DNA from: Rapana venosa
Lineage: Eukaryota > Mollusca > Gastropoda > Neogastropoda > Muricidae
Direction: 5' to 3'
Assembly (NCBI GenBank): GCA_028751875.1
Contig: CM054162.1
Location: forward strand, 12,320,101-12,384,100
Length of the DNA stretch: 64,000 nucleotides
The position numbers and the translations under genes were made by a program. The notes below the pieces were generated by a model. The model saw only the letters and a list, made by a program, of their open reading frames with translations. It ran no database searches and was not told where the DNA came from. Of the stretch, positions 10,641 through 22,085 are shown piece by piece (positions within the stretch are counted from its first letter, which is position 1; the number at the start of each line of letters is the position of its first letter).

Positions 10641-10980
10641 AAAAAACAATTAAAAGAACACCCAAGCCCTTGTTCTGACCACCTATTAGTATTAGGGAGC
10701 AAAATTGGTCAATTTCTCATGTTGTCACATCCTGGAGTCTAGTGTTTTAATTTGTAATATAACTAATCGTAGAACAGTCTAATTTTCAATGAGGTTTTTT
10801 TTTTTGGTATTGATTCACTGAATGGTGTTTGTACAGCAGATTAATACCCATATTAACTAACAACTAAAAACTGACCTCTGGTGCCATGCGTCTCATTGTG
10901 TGGGGGATGGTCACATATGGGGGAAAACTTGATCACACAAGACTATGTCCATGTCCTATCACCCTGCTAAAGTATACGAC
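10641..10980. other. Stretch with no recognised feature
   Basis: AT-rich DNA; no gene or known repeat seen. Confidence 0.4.
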
Positions 10981-10992
10981 CTGTGTGAGTGT

Positions 10993-11023
<31 letters not shown>

Positions 11024-11040
11024 CATGTGTGTGTGTGTGC
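10981..11040. repeat. (GT)n microsatellite
   Basis: Nearly pure GT run. Confidence 0.95.
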
Positions 11041-11162
11041 TTCTGAAAAACATTTGACTTTTGAAATGTTATTTCATAGATTTTGTCTGCAGCGCATCAT
11101 GCTTGTAAATATCTGTTTAAACTATTGATTATTTATCATTGATTGCATGACTTGGTAAAATT

Positions 11163-11240
11163 AGGTTGAATGCATGCACTTTGATTTGTCTTTGCAAGAT
11201 ATAGCGCTATATGAATTCCAATTATTATTATTATTATTAA
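11163..11240 (+). mobile_element. Retroelement tail with (ATT)n end
   Basis: GCACTTTGATTTGTCTTTGC, AGATATAGCGCTATATGAAT, then (ATT)n. Same family as 190-265, 16328-16415 and 60795-60895. Confidence 0.6.
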
Positions 11241-11287
11241 GACCATAACTTGGTTTCTTTCCCTTTGTTCTGTTTTCTTCATTCCTC

Positions 11288-11655
11288 AGCTACAGCTCTG
11301 AGGTTCACCAATGGTGAGATCTCCGTGTGTGCAACCGTTTTTACCCGTCAATTTCGCTATGTAGCCACCCTCACACTTTAAGGATTATGACTGTCTAAAC
11401 ACGACACTAGAGTACGCATGAATTTTGAAAATACTTTTTTTTTTGGTTCTGCGTGTGTTCACACGCCCGAGCTATGTATGGTTCATAGTCTCATGTGACG
11501 AAGGGCTTTTGGGGGAGTGAAGTCAGTGTTGATGTTAACTCCAGGGGGGGAAATCCTCCTGACACAGCGACAGGGGTCTCAGTGATGGCTCAAACCTGGG
11601 CTGTCGAATGGAGAGCACAATGCTCTAACCACTAGGCTATCCCCCCCCCCCCCCC
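11288..11655 (-). mobile_element. SINE, head H1 + common body + tail T2
   Basis: Minus strand. Head GATAGCCTAGTGGTTAGAGC with B-box-like CAGGTTTGAGCC, then the common body. It ends in T2 (GAACCTCAGAGCTGTAGCTG) rather than the T1 hairpin tail. A C/G homopolymer lies at the head edge (11641-11656). Confidence 0.85.
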
Positions 11656-11914
11656 TCCCACTGAGGTTTTGATTACTGTTTTTGTCTAGTTTTGTGAAGG
11701 TTTTCTTTTCTGCTTTTTCTCTCTCTCTCTCCCCCTTTTCTGTTTGTGTGTCGCATACTAAGTGTTCAGTTGTGACTGTGAGAACAGGCTTTTGATGTTG
11801 TTGTTTTAAAAACAGAGTTTTGCTAGCTATCCATAAACCTTTTGGTTTTTTGGTTGCCATTTCTGTACTGTACACTAAACATAATTGAAAGGAACCGCTT
11901 TCTAGTAGGGGATG

Positions 11915-12191
11915 GGATAGCACTTCGCTTGCCCAAGCCTATGTTTAAAAGCAGCATTGAGTGTGGTTACCACTTGAATGGGTGACCATTTGCGCGCCTT
12001 GGCTTCAGTGCAGTCCCCCAGTTCACCCAGCTGTATATGGGTACCTGCCCTCTTTAAGGGTCAGGGAAGGTAAAGCAGCAAGGGAGAGGAGATGGGCACC
12101 GCCCTCAATATGCTGGCCCCTTGAGAAGTGAGGTCTCTGATGCCTCGCTCCCCTATGACCACATAGGTTATGGGACACCTTTACCATAACC
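11915..12191 (+). mobile_element. 5S rRNA-derived SINE
   Basis: The first ~100 bp resemble the internal-promoter half of 5S rRNA: AAAAGCAGCATTGAGTGTGG followed by TTACCACTTGAATGGGTGACC, which parallels the 5S segment ending CTTGGATGGGTGACC (box C). This is followed by an unrelated body (GTCCCCCAGTTCACCCAGC, then a block ending GACACCTTTACC). The body recurs without the 5S head, in reverse, at 24924-25051. 5S-headed SINEs are the SINE3 class. It is degenerate and not a 5S gene. Confidence 0.75.
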
Positions 12192-12439
12192 TTGTAGCTG
12201 CCATGAGTTCTTGAACGTATGCTTAATGTGTGTTGCATAGTGTACAATCTCAATTCTCATCTAAGTCTGCTATCTGGATGGGGTAGTTTACATAGGATAG
12301 TCTTGCTTTGGGGGGAAAAAAGCCTAGAAGCTTATGTAAAAAAAACAAAAACCAAATAAAACTGATCCATTCCTACCCTAGGTGTAAGTATTTATGTGAA
12401 AGGGAGGGAAAGTAGAACTAGTGTAAGTGTGGGGGAAGG

Positions 12440-12724
12440 AATGGTGTGTGTGTGTGACTGTGAGTGAGTAAGTGATTAAGTGAGAGAGAGAGAGAGTGTG
12501 TGTGTGTGTGTGTGTGTGTGCGTGCACGCACGCGTGCATGCGTGTGTGTGTGTGCGCGCGTGCATGCGTGTGTGTGTGTGTGTGTGTGTGTGCATGTGTG
12601 TGTGCCTGCATGCGCATGCTGGGGGGAGGGGCATAGGGGCTTAAACGTTGCATTTGTGTGCCTACTTGCATAGTGTGTGCATGTGAGCATGCATAGATAT
12701 ATATTCATGAAAATGCATGTAAGT

Positions 12725-12757
<33 letters not shown>
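12440..12757. repeat. Compound (GT)n/(GA)n microsatellite with CG-rich steps
   Basis: GT runs with GCGCGTGCATGC interruptions and a GGGGGGAGGGG spacer near 12620. All frames are His-Thr repeats. Confidence 0.95.
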
Positions 12758-12758
<1 letters not shown>

Positions 12759-12779
12759 ACACACTACGTCCGATGAATT

Positions 12780-13218
12780 AATGAAGGGAGTAAACTAGTC
12801 AACAGTAAGTAAGTAACCTTTAATCAATCCATTGAATTATTAACTAGCAATATTACATCAAAGTGTTTTTTCAAAATGAAGAATAACCTATCATCTTTGC
12901 AAAACAAAACAAAAGTTACACAAATCCTCCTGTCCATCTAATCCTTCCTTTATTCTCATGTAGATGATTATACAATCCTTTAAAAAAAAAATTTTTTTAA
13001 ACAAAAAAATCCCAGAACTGATATCTCCCTGTTCAGGATCAGATAGAATATGTCAAACACTTTTGAGCGTATTTAACTTTAAGTCCCTAAATTGGAAACA
13101 TCCACAAGGGCTTGAAACATTCAACCTCAACAAACACAACACTGAAGGATCATGTTATTACAGCTGACCCACCCAAGCCCATCACAGACTGAGCACTACC
13201 TCAGTTACATAGATTAAA

Positions 13219-13222
<4 letters not shown>
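12780..13222. other. Stretch with no recognised feature
   Basis: AT-rich unique-looking intronic DNA. Confidence 0.4.

Positions 13223-13270
<48 letters not shown>
13223..13270. repeat. (AC)n microsatellite
   Basis: Pure CA run. Confidence 0.95.
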
Positions 13271-13272
<2 letters not shown>

Positions 13273-13639
13273 GCTGACCATGTCCTGAGCAGTGCTATCC
13301 TAAGGTCTGACCTTGTCAACAGATATTACCTAAGACTAGTAAGGGGCATGAGGAAAAGGGGTGAATTCCACCATCAGCGATTACCTAAAGCATACATACA
13401 GACTTGAGTACAGTACAGTACAGTACAGTGCATAGTCTGACAGATTAGAGACCTGTGGCTGGCTCTGTGCTGTGACTAAGAGCTCCCATGCTAGCTAGCC
13501 ACTCACACATGGAGACATGTATACTGACATTGAGTGACTGACACACAGACACACTGATGGTTCTATGCACACACACACGCGCACGCACACACACACATAC
13601 ACGAGGAGCATGTGCATGTATAACACACACACACACAGA

Positions 13640-13965
13640 CGATAACCGTTAGATCTGATGACCTTGGTTCGATTCCCGTTCAAGGGGATATTTTCCTCTG
13701 GAGTTAACATCAGTACAGACTCCACTCTCCCCAAAAGTCCTTCGGATGAGACTTATAAACGGAGGCCCCATGTGTGAATGCACGCAGAACATCTTGCCCA
13801 CACATTAAAACCTGTTCCGCTTTTCGTAAGAGTAGGCCATTGTGTGCCGGTGGGAACAGATGACAGAATTTACAAAACTGCATACACACGGGGACTGAAT
13901 GTAAAAAAGCACATAACTGCTTATTCCATTATCCTCAATATATACAGAATATATTATATTTTAAA
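13640..13965 (+). mobile_element. SINE, head H1 (eroded) + body + tail T1
   Basis: The B box is intact (TTGGTTCGATTCCC near 13665) but the A box is replaced by ATAACCGTTAGATC. Full body; the tail has GGGGACTGAATG, ACATAACTGC, then ATCCTCAATATATAC. Preceded by (AC)n. Confidence 0.8.
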
Positions 13966-14067
13966 AAAGAGAAGTGCATGTGCATGTATAACACCTGCAG
14001 ACACACACATAGTCACACCCATAACTTCCCTACTCTCTTTGACACACACTATTCTCTCTCCAGATTC

Positions 14068-14119
<52 letters not shown>

Positions 14120-14151
14120 TATCACTTAATGTGAAAAGACGTTAAATTAAA

Positions 14152-14190
<39 letters not shown>
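14068..14190. repeat. (TC)n/(AC)n with an embedded hairpin tail
   Basis: Within (AC)n, 14116-14154 carries CTAATATCACTTAATGTGAA and AGACGTTAAATTAAAGAC, the same hairpin tail as at 1271-1390. Confidence 0.85.
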
Positions 14191-14554
14191 CCTTTTCAGT
14201 TTTTCTCACTCTCTCACATATACACACCCTCACATAGGCTACTGGCTCACTCTCTTCCACCGCCCACCCCCACCCAACACTCTACCCCACTTCCCTCCCA
14301 CACTCTACCCCACCCCTACCCACGCAGACACAGTAAAAAAAATAAAAAAAGTAAACCCTATCCACTCCTTAGCTGCCTTCTGCTTAATAAAGCGTGCAGA
14401 GGACAAGTGGAGGAGGGAGACTGTGTCAACAGATTAGAAAATTAATCGGCTGTATATGTATATTCATGTTTCCCTGGGTCAACTATAAAAGGTCATTTAT
14501 TTGTTTCCCCACCAACGCATAGAAGAAAAAAAGATTTTTGACAAATGCAAACAA

Positions 14555-15080
14555 ATATTCTTTAAGGTTTTTATTATTAAAAAAAAAATTATTGGGGTTC
14601 TCAAGGAAAATTTCCTGGTTTTCAACAAAGAAAAAATAAAAAATGATCAAGGTTTTCTATTTATGATTTTTAACACAATATGACAAATTTCAAGGTTTTC
14701 GATTAACACAAAATTTGGAAGTTTTCAGTGGACGAATAACAAATTTTTGAAGTTTTTGACAAATGGGAAAATAAACCCTTTTCTTGAGACTTGTCACAAA
14801 AGCATAAGATAGATATTTCGAAGCTTTCAAGAACACAAAAGAAAAAGAAAAAGAAGCTTTCCACACACACACACCAGAAAGTTTAAGATTTTCAACTAGA
14901 GTCAAGATTTTGGGATTTTCAACAAACGCCCCCCAAAAATGTCAGTGACAAAACTTTTTGTGGATTTTTATGAACACAAAGAAAAAATATTGGGGGGGGG
15001 GGGAGGCAGGAGAGGGGGGTCAACGAATGCAAATGAAAATTTTTTTTGAGAGGTTTTCAACAAACATAAAAAAAGAGAAA
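14555..15080. repeat. Degenerate tandem repeat, GGTTTTCAACAAA-like units
   Basis: A loose unit (TTCAAGGTTTTCGA..AACACAAA) recurs about every 40-60 bp with much divergence, for example near 14690, 14715, 14750, 14895, 14920 and 15050. It looks like an old, decayed satellite. Frames across it are not protein-like. Confidence 0.5.
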
Positions 15081-15366
15081 AAATGTCATGGCTGTGCTTG
15101 TTTGGTGCCAGTGTGCACACACACATGCATGCACTTGTTAATGACATTATATATATCATATGTGAATGAGCAGAACCACAACATATTCACACAGTAGTTT
15201 TTAGAAGTATAGTCTTAATTGCAGACAATAATAAAATATATGTCAATATCATCATAATTGACACAATTTCTACTTCAGTAACCAAAGCTATGATGACCTT
15301 TCTGTTGTGACAGTAATGACCCTGAGAATGGAAAGGTCACACAGGTGGCTTCTGTCTGTAACTAAG

Positions 15367-15720
15367 GGAGACAGACAGACAGACAGACAGAGAGATACAC
15401 ACACACACACACACAGAATTCTCTCTGACCCTTTGTCTCTAGACTGGGATCACAGAAAGGTTAGCACTGGTGTGAAATGTCATCTCTCTCCCTCTCTCTA
15501 TCCAATGACTGACGTCCATGTGCATGCATGCATGTGTGCATGCGTGCGTGCGTGTGTGTGTGTATACATGTGTGCATGTGTAGATGTGTGTGTGTGTGTA
15601 GATGTGTGTGTGTGTATGTGTGTGCGCACCTGTGTGTTTTGGGGGTGTGGGAGGGGAGGGGGCACACACATGCATATGTGTGCATATTTTGTGTGTGTGT
15701 GACTGCACATGGCCCTTATG
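15367..15720. repeat. (GACA)n, (AC)n and (GT)n microsatellites
   Basis: GACA run near 15370, (AC)n near 15398, and a long GT-rich stretch at about 15520-15700 with a GGGGG-rich spacer. Confidence 0.9.
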
Positions 15721-16016
15721 AGTGTGTCAGTGTGTGTTCACTATTCAGTATGTATGCACATATGATATGTGCATGCTTGCATAACTTGTACTAAGTATGA
15801 TCTATTTCAATATTTGCCAACACAGGTCTGAGCACACACACACCCAGACTCTCACTCTCACACACACATATGCATAACACACACACAGAGAGAGACACAC
15901 ACACACACAAACAAACTGCACAATTATTTAGCAAAGATGAATCATAACTTTTTTTCTGTAATAAACACAGACATATTAAATTGTTTCAGTCTTCTCTGGG
16001 GCCAAAAGCAACAGGC

Positions 16017-16020
<4 letters not shown>

Positions 16021-16063
<43 letters not shown>
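16021..16063 (+). repeat. Poly(C) tract of 43
   Basis: 43 consecutive C. The true length is uncertain because homopolymers of this size are prone to sequencing error. Confidence 0.9.
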
Positions 16064-16064
<1 letters not shown>

Positions 16065-16327
16065 CCCTGGTTTTTGGTGACAGACTTTCTATCACAAAAA
16101 GATAACACCACTAAAATCAGACGCATATTTATCACACAGTGGACAAGGAAGAAAATGGAAACAAATGTTTCAACCAAACAAAAACAAACAAAACCTTTAT
16201 AAACCTTTAAACCTTTATGTGTGTGTGGGTGTGCATGGGAGCATGTGTGTATACATTTGAACTTGTAAAAAACCCCACACAACCTATTAATTGTATTTGT
16301 AACTGGCTGCATGTGAATGAGTCCTGG

Positions 16328-16415
16328 ATGAATGAAAGCGCTTTGATTTGTTTTGTTGCAAGATATAGCGCTATATAAATTCCATGTATTATTATCATTA
16401 TTATTATTATTATTA
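16328..16415 (+). mobile_element. Retroelement tail with (ATT)n end
   Basis: GCGCTTTGATTTGTTTTGTT, AGATATAGCGCTATATAAAT, then (ATT)n. This is the best-preserved copy of this tail. Confidence 0.6.
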
Positions 16416-16554
16416 AAACAAACATTGAAATAAGCAGAGAAAAAAAACCAAAGGGAAAAAGATCATGAATACACGCATCAACTTCTAAAGTTTGTTCATG
16501 AATTATTCATGGGTAGAAACAGTCACTCTTTTTCTCTTTAACATCACTACTACA

Positions 16555-16710
16555 GAGGGAAGACAACACACAAACAATAAAATACACAAAAAAACCCATT
16601 AAACAAAAAAACTACCCAAACTAAACAAAACAAGAAAAACCAACAACATCCCCACCACCACAAAAAATCCCAACCAAACAAACAAACAAAAACACAAAAA
16701 AACCAACAAC
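16555..16710 (+). repeat. A/C-only, strand-asymmetric tract
   Basis: Almost free of G and T, of type AAACCCATTAAACAAAAAAA. Comparable tracts occur at 25198-25470, 28295-28490, 38190-38250 and 62010-62215. Confidence 0.7.
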
Positions 16711-16800
16711 AAAAATGTCCAGGGAACAAATTATGACCAGGGTCAGTTCATCAAAATTGGACACCAGTAGCTTGACTGAGTCAATCTTTTCTCTTTGGTA

Positions 16801-16905
16801 GTACTACAGACCGGCCTCACTGTACCAAACCTCCTGAAAGCAGCCAAGGACAGAACCATTTGGCGGTCCACTTGCAGCATCCGTGGGGGTACCCACGATG
16901 AGTGA
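16801..16905 (+). pseudogene. Possible C-terminal end of a LINE reverse transcriptase
   Basis: One frame reads LLKAAKDRTIWRSTCSIRGG followed by THDE and a stop. LINE ORFs of animals often end in a KAAKDRxxWR..-like segment shortly before the stop. Too short to be sure; it could be coincidence. Confidence 0.3.
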
Positions 16906-17184
16906 GAGAGTGAGACTGAGAGTGAGTACTATAGAAAGGGTGGGGGAGGGGGGGAAGGATGGAGGGTTATGTTATAAGGTATTGATCATCACGGCTATAT
17001 CATCAAGAGAACAACTGTGTGGTTGTACTGAAGTGACATGGTACAAGGTCAATTTACTGCCTGCATGTCTGATTCATTGTCTGGATGGCTTTCTCTTTGA
17101 TTCTCTGGGATTGCAGTTGTACTGTTTTCTGTTCTGTGTCTGACACTAGGTTACAGTGTTGTGTTTGGAACTATCGCCATCCCT

Positions 17185-17523
<339 letters not shown>

Positions 17524-17599
17524 GACAGTCAGTAGACCGACAAAGAGGAACAGAAAAACAAGGAAACTATGTGTACACACACTACACTACACTACACTA

Positions 17600-19060
17600 C
17601 AGGCATGTATGCAATGTGTCAACATAATATAAAATGAAATCACTCCTCATCATCACTAACAAAAAAAACGCCACCATCATAGACACAAACATACACAGTT
17701 GTGTTGTTATTTATGTATACATACATGTATCATTCAATAATATGGCGAGTAGCTAGGAAAAGCAGCACACGTCGATACAAAGTTAATGTCACCTGAGCTA
17801 CCTTGCATCCTACCCAGATAGATTGCTGTCACCAAAAAAACACCTGACTAAATCCAATTACTCTCCCTCTCTCCTGAATAATGGATGACCCAGCAGATAA
17901 TAGTCTCAGCACAAATGACCCATTCTTTGCAGGCTTTAATCCCACTGATCACCGACAAAAAGTGAGCAGGAAATGCTGCTCATCACTTAATGCATCTCCA
18001 CACGCCTGCTTTTCCCCAGTTAACTTATTAAGTACCGATGGTCATTGCTTTCAAGTTGATATTATCTTACAAGCCTCCTTTCACCAAATTAACCCATTCA
18101 TGACCAATGTTTGTGTGTGAGCTTTTGTGTGTTGACTTTTAACTAATTTGATGAGTTTTCGTGATAATTTTCACGCTGTATGCGATAATTTTCTCTGTGT
18201 GGCCACAAATTTCTAGAGAAAACTAAAGTAGCAAACATGGCCAAATATATTCCACCACTCTTTAAAAATGAAAGAATGAAAGAAAGAAAGAAGCAATGTG
18301 GGAAAGAAAGAAAGGAAAAGGCAAAATGTCCAAACATATTCTGACACTTTTTTTTTTTAAAAAAAGGAAGAAAAAAGAAAGAAAGACAAAAGGAAAGAAA
18401 GAAAGAATGAATGAACATGACAGAGAGAAAAGAAAAGAAAGAAAAACAATCCCTTGACATTCTTCTGTCTACTCGTGACAGTGCACAACGCGCAACAATA
18501 ATTACTGTGACTATCTTTCAGTAACAACACTAACAACTCCTGCCCCATATCTACACACACTAATACTGCTCTACATGTATTTCGGCTTTGAGATAATAAA
18601 GTATTACCAGAATTTGCTCCATAAGTTCTTTTCCGTTAATGAGAAGCACAGAGGGTCAGACACAAGAAGACCAGCAAAATCTGGTTCTGATTGGTTGCTT
18701 TAAGATTTCAAGAGAAATAGTCCAACATAGTTATTTTTAGCTTATAAGTTATGGCATTTCGACTTGATGACCAGAGTTGTACATACCTAGATCTATGCAA
18801 AAACAAGAGAACCCCCGCCCTCCCCTTCCCCCAAACAAATAAACAAAAAATTAGTAGTACATTTCCAATCAAGAATGTTTGGACAGAGTGGGTTACTGGT
18901 TAGGTTCCTCAGTTGCATTAAATACATTTTCATAATAACAGGACCGAGTTCTTGCACCATCCAGAATGTTTCTCTACTAAAATCTTGCCTTTATTATTAT
19001 ACATGCTGTCAAGCAGTACAAGATTTTAAACTGTAAAAAAAACCCCGATATCTATTTTTT
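17600..19060. other. Intronic stretch without clear features
   Basis: Includes a 79-codon plus-strand frame at 17881-18120 in non-repetitive DNA with no recognised domain, and a GAAA/GAAAGA-rich purine tract at 18265-18450. No splice-flanked coding segment was found. Confidence 0.4.
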
Positions 19061-19064
19061 AAAA

Positions 19065-19405
19065 TTTATTTCTTCTTTTATATCGAGGATAATGGAATAA
19101 GCACTCATGTGCTTTTTTACATCCAGTCCCCGTATGTATGCAGTTTTGTCAATTTTGTCATCTGTTTCCACCGGCACACAATGGCCTACTCTTCCGAAAA
19201 GCGGAACAGGATTTAACGTGTGCACAAGATGTTCTGCCTGCGTTCGAACAAGGAGCCTCGGTTTATAGTCTCATCCAAAGGACTTTGACACTCAGTTCGA
19301 TTTTTTTGTCAAACTGGAAAGAAAGGGCGAGGCTGGGAATCCAACCCAGAACCTCACGGTTTACTTGTTGGCAGGCGAACGTCTTAACCATCCTGCCACC
19401 TTCCT
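19065..19405 (-). mobile_element. Full-length SINE, head H2 + body + tail T1
   Basis: Head GGATGGTTAAGACGTTCGCC and B-box-like GGTTGGATTCC (one change from consensus). Tail with GCACTCATGTGC and ATCCTCGATATAAAAG. It lies in intron 1, its head end about 70 bp from the donor of the first coding exon. Confidence 0.85.
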
Positions 19406-19477
19406 TCTTTTAATCTTCTTCCTTCAATTTTTCTTTTAAAAGCAGAACATTTGTATTGATCACACAAGACTACTCAC

Positions 19478-19493
19478 CTTCCGCACTTTCCAT
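19478..19493 (-). CDS. First coding exon of the three-exon gene, with start codon
   Basis: Seen: on the minus strand GCCACCATGG gives an ideal animal start context; the exon encodes MESAE plus one base and is followed by the strong donor GTGAGT. The leftover G joins AA of the exon at 1487-1630 to make GAA (Glu). Joined, the three exons give 279 nt: 92 codons and a stop. The 5' leader runs to the right of 19493 (about 19494-19560, CpG-bearing). A CATTTCAG just before CCACCATGG could be an acceptor of a 5'UTR intron. Intron 1 is about 17.8 kb and full of transposable elements; a SINE lies within about 70 bp of the donor. Confidence 0.6.
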
Positions 19494-19849
19494 GGTGGCT
19501 GAAATGGCCGAACGTTTCGCTCAGGACAACAAACTACGGCTGGCTAGAGGTACTCCACACTTCTGTTACTAACTGCTCACAGACTGTTAAGGTGACGGCT
19601 TCACAAAGTGTGCGCTGCTTTTCCACCCCCAACAAATACTCTGCACACAAATCAAAACAAATCATATCACAACTTGGGAAGAGATGTAATGTTTTAATGA
19701 AATCGAAACACAATAGGTCTGCTGTGACGGACTTGAGATGACTGGCTAAAAAAGAAACAAAAGTTAGAGCCAGGTGACAGGACTGAAGTGCTGAGGTAGT
19801 CTGAAGTAATGTGATTTTTGGGGGTCTTTTTTTGTTCCGAGGTTAGAGC

Positions 19850-19890
19850 TCTGAGGTTCACAGATCTTGCATGGTGAGATTGTGCTTTAA
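19850..19890 (-). mobile_element. SINE tail T2 end fragment
   Basis: Short CGAGGTTAGAGCTCTGAGGT segment matching the end of T2 in reverse. Confidence 0.4.
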
Positions 19891-19904
19891 AAGTGACACT
19901 GCTC

Positions 19905-20085
19905 CATATCATCATCGTCATCGTCACTGTCACCATTATCATCATCACTGTCATCATTATCATCACCACTATCATCATCATCATCATCACTGACATCAAT
20001 CTCATCATCATTGTCCTTATCATCACTATCATCATCATCACTTTCATCATCATCATCATAATTATTATTATCGTCATCATCAGTC
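19905..20085. repeat. (CAT)n trinucleotide repeat
   Basis: TCATCA steps with CACTG variants; Asp-rich or Ile-rich frames across it are repeat translations. Confidence 0.95.
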
Positions 20086-20099
20086 CCGTGACCTATCAA

Positions 20100-20650
20100 T
20101 GCATCAATACAAACACGCACACTTCTGAAGTCGAATCAAATGAACATGGCATAAACTTAAGTTTGTTGAATACTGCCGATGTTGAAGTACTTTTACATTT
20201 CTTTCTTCTGTCACTCTACTGAATCAGTACTGAATAAACTCATTTAATTAACAAAATTTGTCTTCACTCTATCTCACTCCAGCAACTGAGCAAGTGTCTA
20301 GGGGTATTCGCTTTTTTCCATGTATGGACTGAGCCACAAGTTCTCCAACTTGTGGAGAGTTTATGAGGGCGACATCTGTTCTGAGATTTTATAGATCTGA
20401 CCCTCTCTTGCCCCTCTTTAAGCTGAATGGAGACAGAGGATAGGAATTTCCTGAACATTCTACGGTCACATGGGGGAAGGGATACAAGACGATAAAAACT
20501 GCCCGACACCAGATATCCTCTTGAGACCTGTGACAAATCTACAAGCTTATACTGGCTAGCTGAAAGAAAAACCAACATACACACATGTAACACTACACGT
20601 ATGCATGTTCGAGCATGCAAAACTAAAAGCATCCATGGGCATCGCATACA
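20100..20650. other. Stretch with no recognised feature
   Basis: A minus-strand frame of about 90 codons beyond the adjacent GT repeat has varied composition (LVDLSQVSRGYLVSGSF) but no known domain or start. Confidence 0.35.
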
Positions 20651-20654
20651 GACA

Positions 20655-20698
20655 CACACACACACAGTTTCACCACACCACGCACAAACATAAGCTCG

Positions 20699-20756
<58 letters not shown>

Positions 20757-20795
20757 TCTACATCACTACAATGTACATGCACACACTCACACATT
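20655..20795. repeat. (AC)n microsatellite
   Basis: Long CA run, pure between about 20700 and 20750. Confidence 0.95.
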
Positions 20796-21053
20796 ATATA
20801 TCAATATATAGTAAAATAACCAGACTTAGGTTTTAAAAAAAAACAAGAAGAAAAAAGATTTATACTGATAACTCAATATAAGCAAGCATTTTTTGCAGCC
20901 TTATGACAGTTATGTGCTGCAACTGGCATTCAGCCTGCATTATTGTTTTTGCATCGATTGCAGCATGGCAAAGCAAGCTCAAATTTGACACTGCATCAGT
21001 GCATGGATCTTGTTATCCAGGCAAGCTGGGGGATGGGGGATGGGGGGTGGGGG

Positions 21054-21490
21054 GTGGGATAGCCTTGTGGTTAGAGCTTTCAGCACACTACCTGAAGGTG
21101 CAGGTTTTAGCCCATTCCAGGGGATAAATTTTCCCCCTGGAGTTAACTTCAGTGCTGGCTCCACTCCCCCTTGAAAAGTTCAAGATTCAAATTAAGGCTA
21201 TAAACTGAGGTCCCGAGTGCTAACACATACAGAACATCTTGCGCACAAGTTAACACGCCTTTTACCTTTCGGAAGAGTAGATCATAGCATACTGGCACTG
21301 ATACGAAAGGAATGGATGACAAAATTTAAAAGAGGCATGGACACTGGTGTCATGCTTATTTAGAGTCTTAAACATCATCCCCGAAGTCAGAATGCAGCTA
21401 CCTGGTGGGAAAATGGTTGCACAGATTGCAAAAATCTCACCATGGCATAGGTGAACTCAGAGCTCTTGCTGATGAATGGAAAAAAAAATT
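21054..21490 (+). mobile_element. Full-length chimeric SINE, head H1 + common body + tail T2
   Basis: Head GGGATAGCCTTGTGGTTAGA, B-box-like CAGGTTTTAGCC, body with ATAAACTGAGGTCCCGAG and CTTTCGGAAGAGTAGATC. After ATGACAAAATTTAAAAGAGG it crosses into T2 (CCGAAGTCAGAATGCAGCTA) and ends GAACTCAGAGCTCTTGCTG plus A-rich. Best reference for the H1-T2 form. Confidence 0.85.
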
Positions 21491-21499
21491 CATGCTTAA

Positions 21500-21970
21500 A
21501 CAAAAAAAACTCTCTGAAGGGACTATGTACACACAAGTCTTATAAGAAGAGGAAAATAAACATTCGCTTCTCTTTAATGTCAACATTTACAGGAGTTGTA
21601 CGAGTTTGTACTTGAAAAGAAAGTTCCAGGCCCTTTCCAGATCCAATCAAACATTTTCCCAGGCCCATACCCAGAGCAAAATTACAGCTCAGTCTGTCCC
21701 ATCTAACGAAAGAACAGTTGGGGAAAGAGAGGCTGAAAGCTCTATTTATCGATCAGCAGAATTGCCAGAAATAAAATACTGGATGCGGTCAGATTCATAC
21801 AAATTACAAGTCAGTATCTAGAGTTACAAAGCTGGTTTTGTTTCAAATAAAGCACTACACATTTCCATTTATTATTTAAACACATTATAAATTAAGAGTT
21901 CTCACACTGTCAGTGTCAGGCACACAATAACATTAAAACTCCAAACACTAGTAAAACAATTGAAATACAC
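21500..21970. other. Stretch with no recognised feature
   Basis: AT-rich; a 71-codon frame at 21606-21821 has no recognised features. Confidence 0.4.
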
Positions 21971-21977
21971 TGCAGTT

Positions 21978-22085
21978 GGATATATATAGGCTGGCTCGCC
22001 TGACTTGTCAGGCACTTAACAGCAGCGCAACACATTTTCACTCATATGACAAACAGTAGTTGCTGTCTGAGCGTTCCACAATGAA
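21978..22085 (+). mobile_element. Body fragment of the SINE seen at 41527-42035
   Basis: GGCACTTAACAGCAGCGCAA and TTTTCACTCATATGACA match the body of the 41.5-kb SINE. Head and tail are missing. Confidence 0.65.

Noticed and set aside
11915..12010. Genuine 5S rRNA gene
   Set aside because: Only the promoter half is similar, it is diverged, lacks the 3' stem and a T-run terminator, and continues into a repeated body.
20264..20794. 176-codon minus-strand frame
   Set aside because: The first half is a GT-repeat translation; the rest has no recognisable domain, start or splice site.
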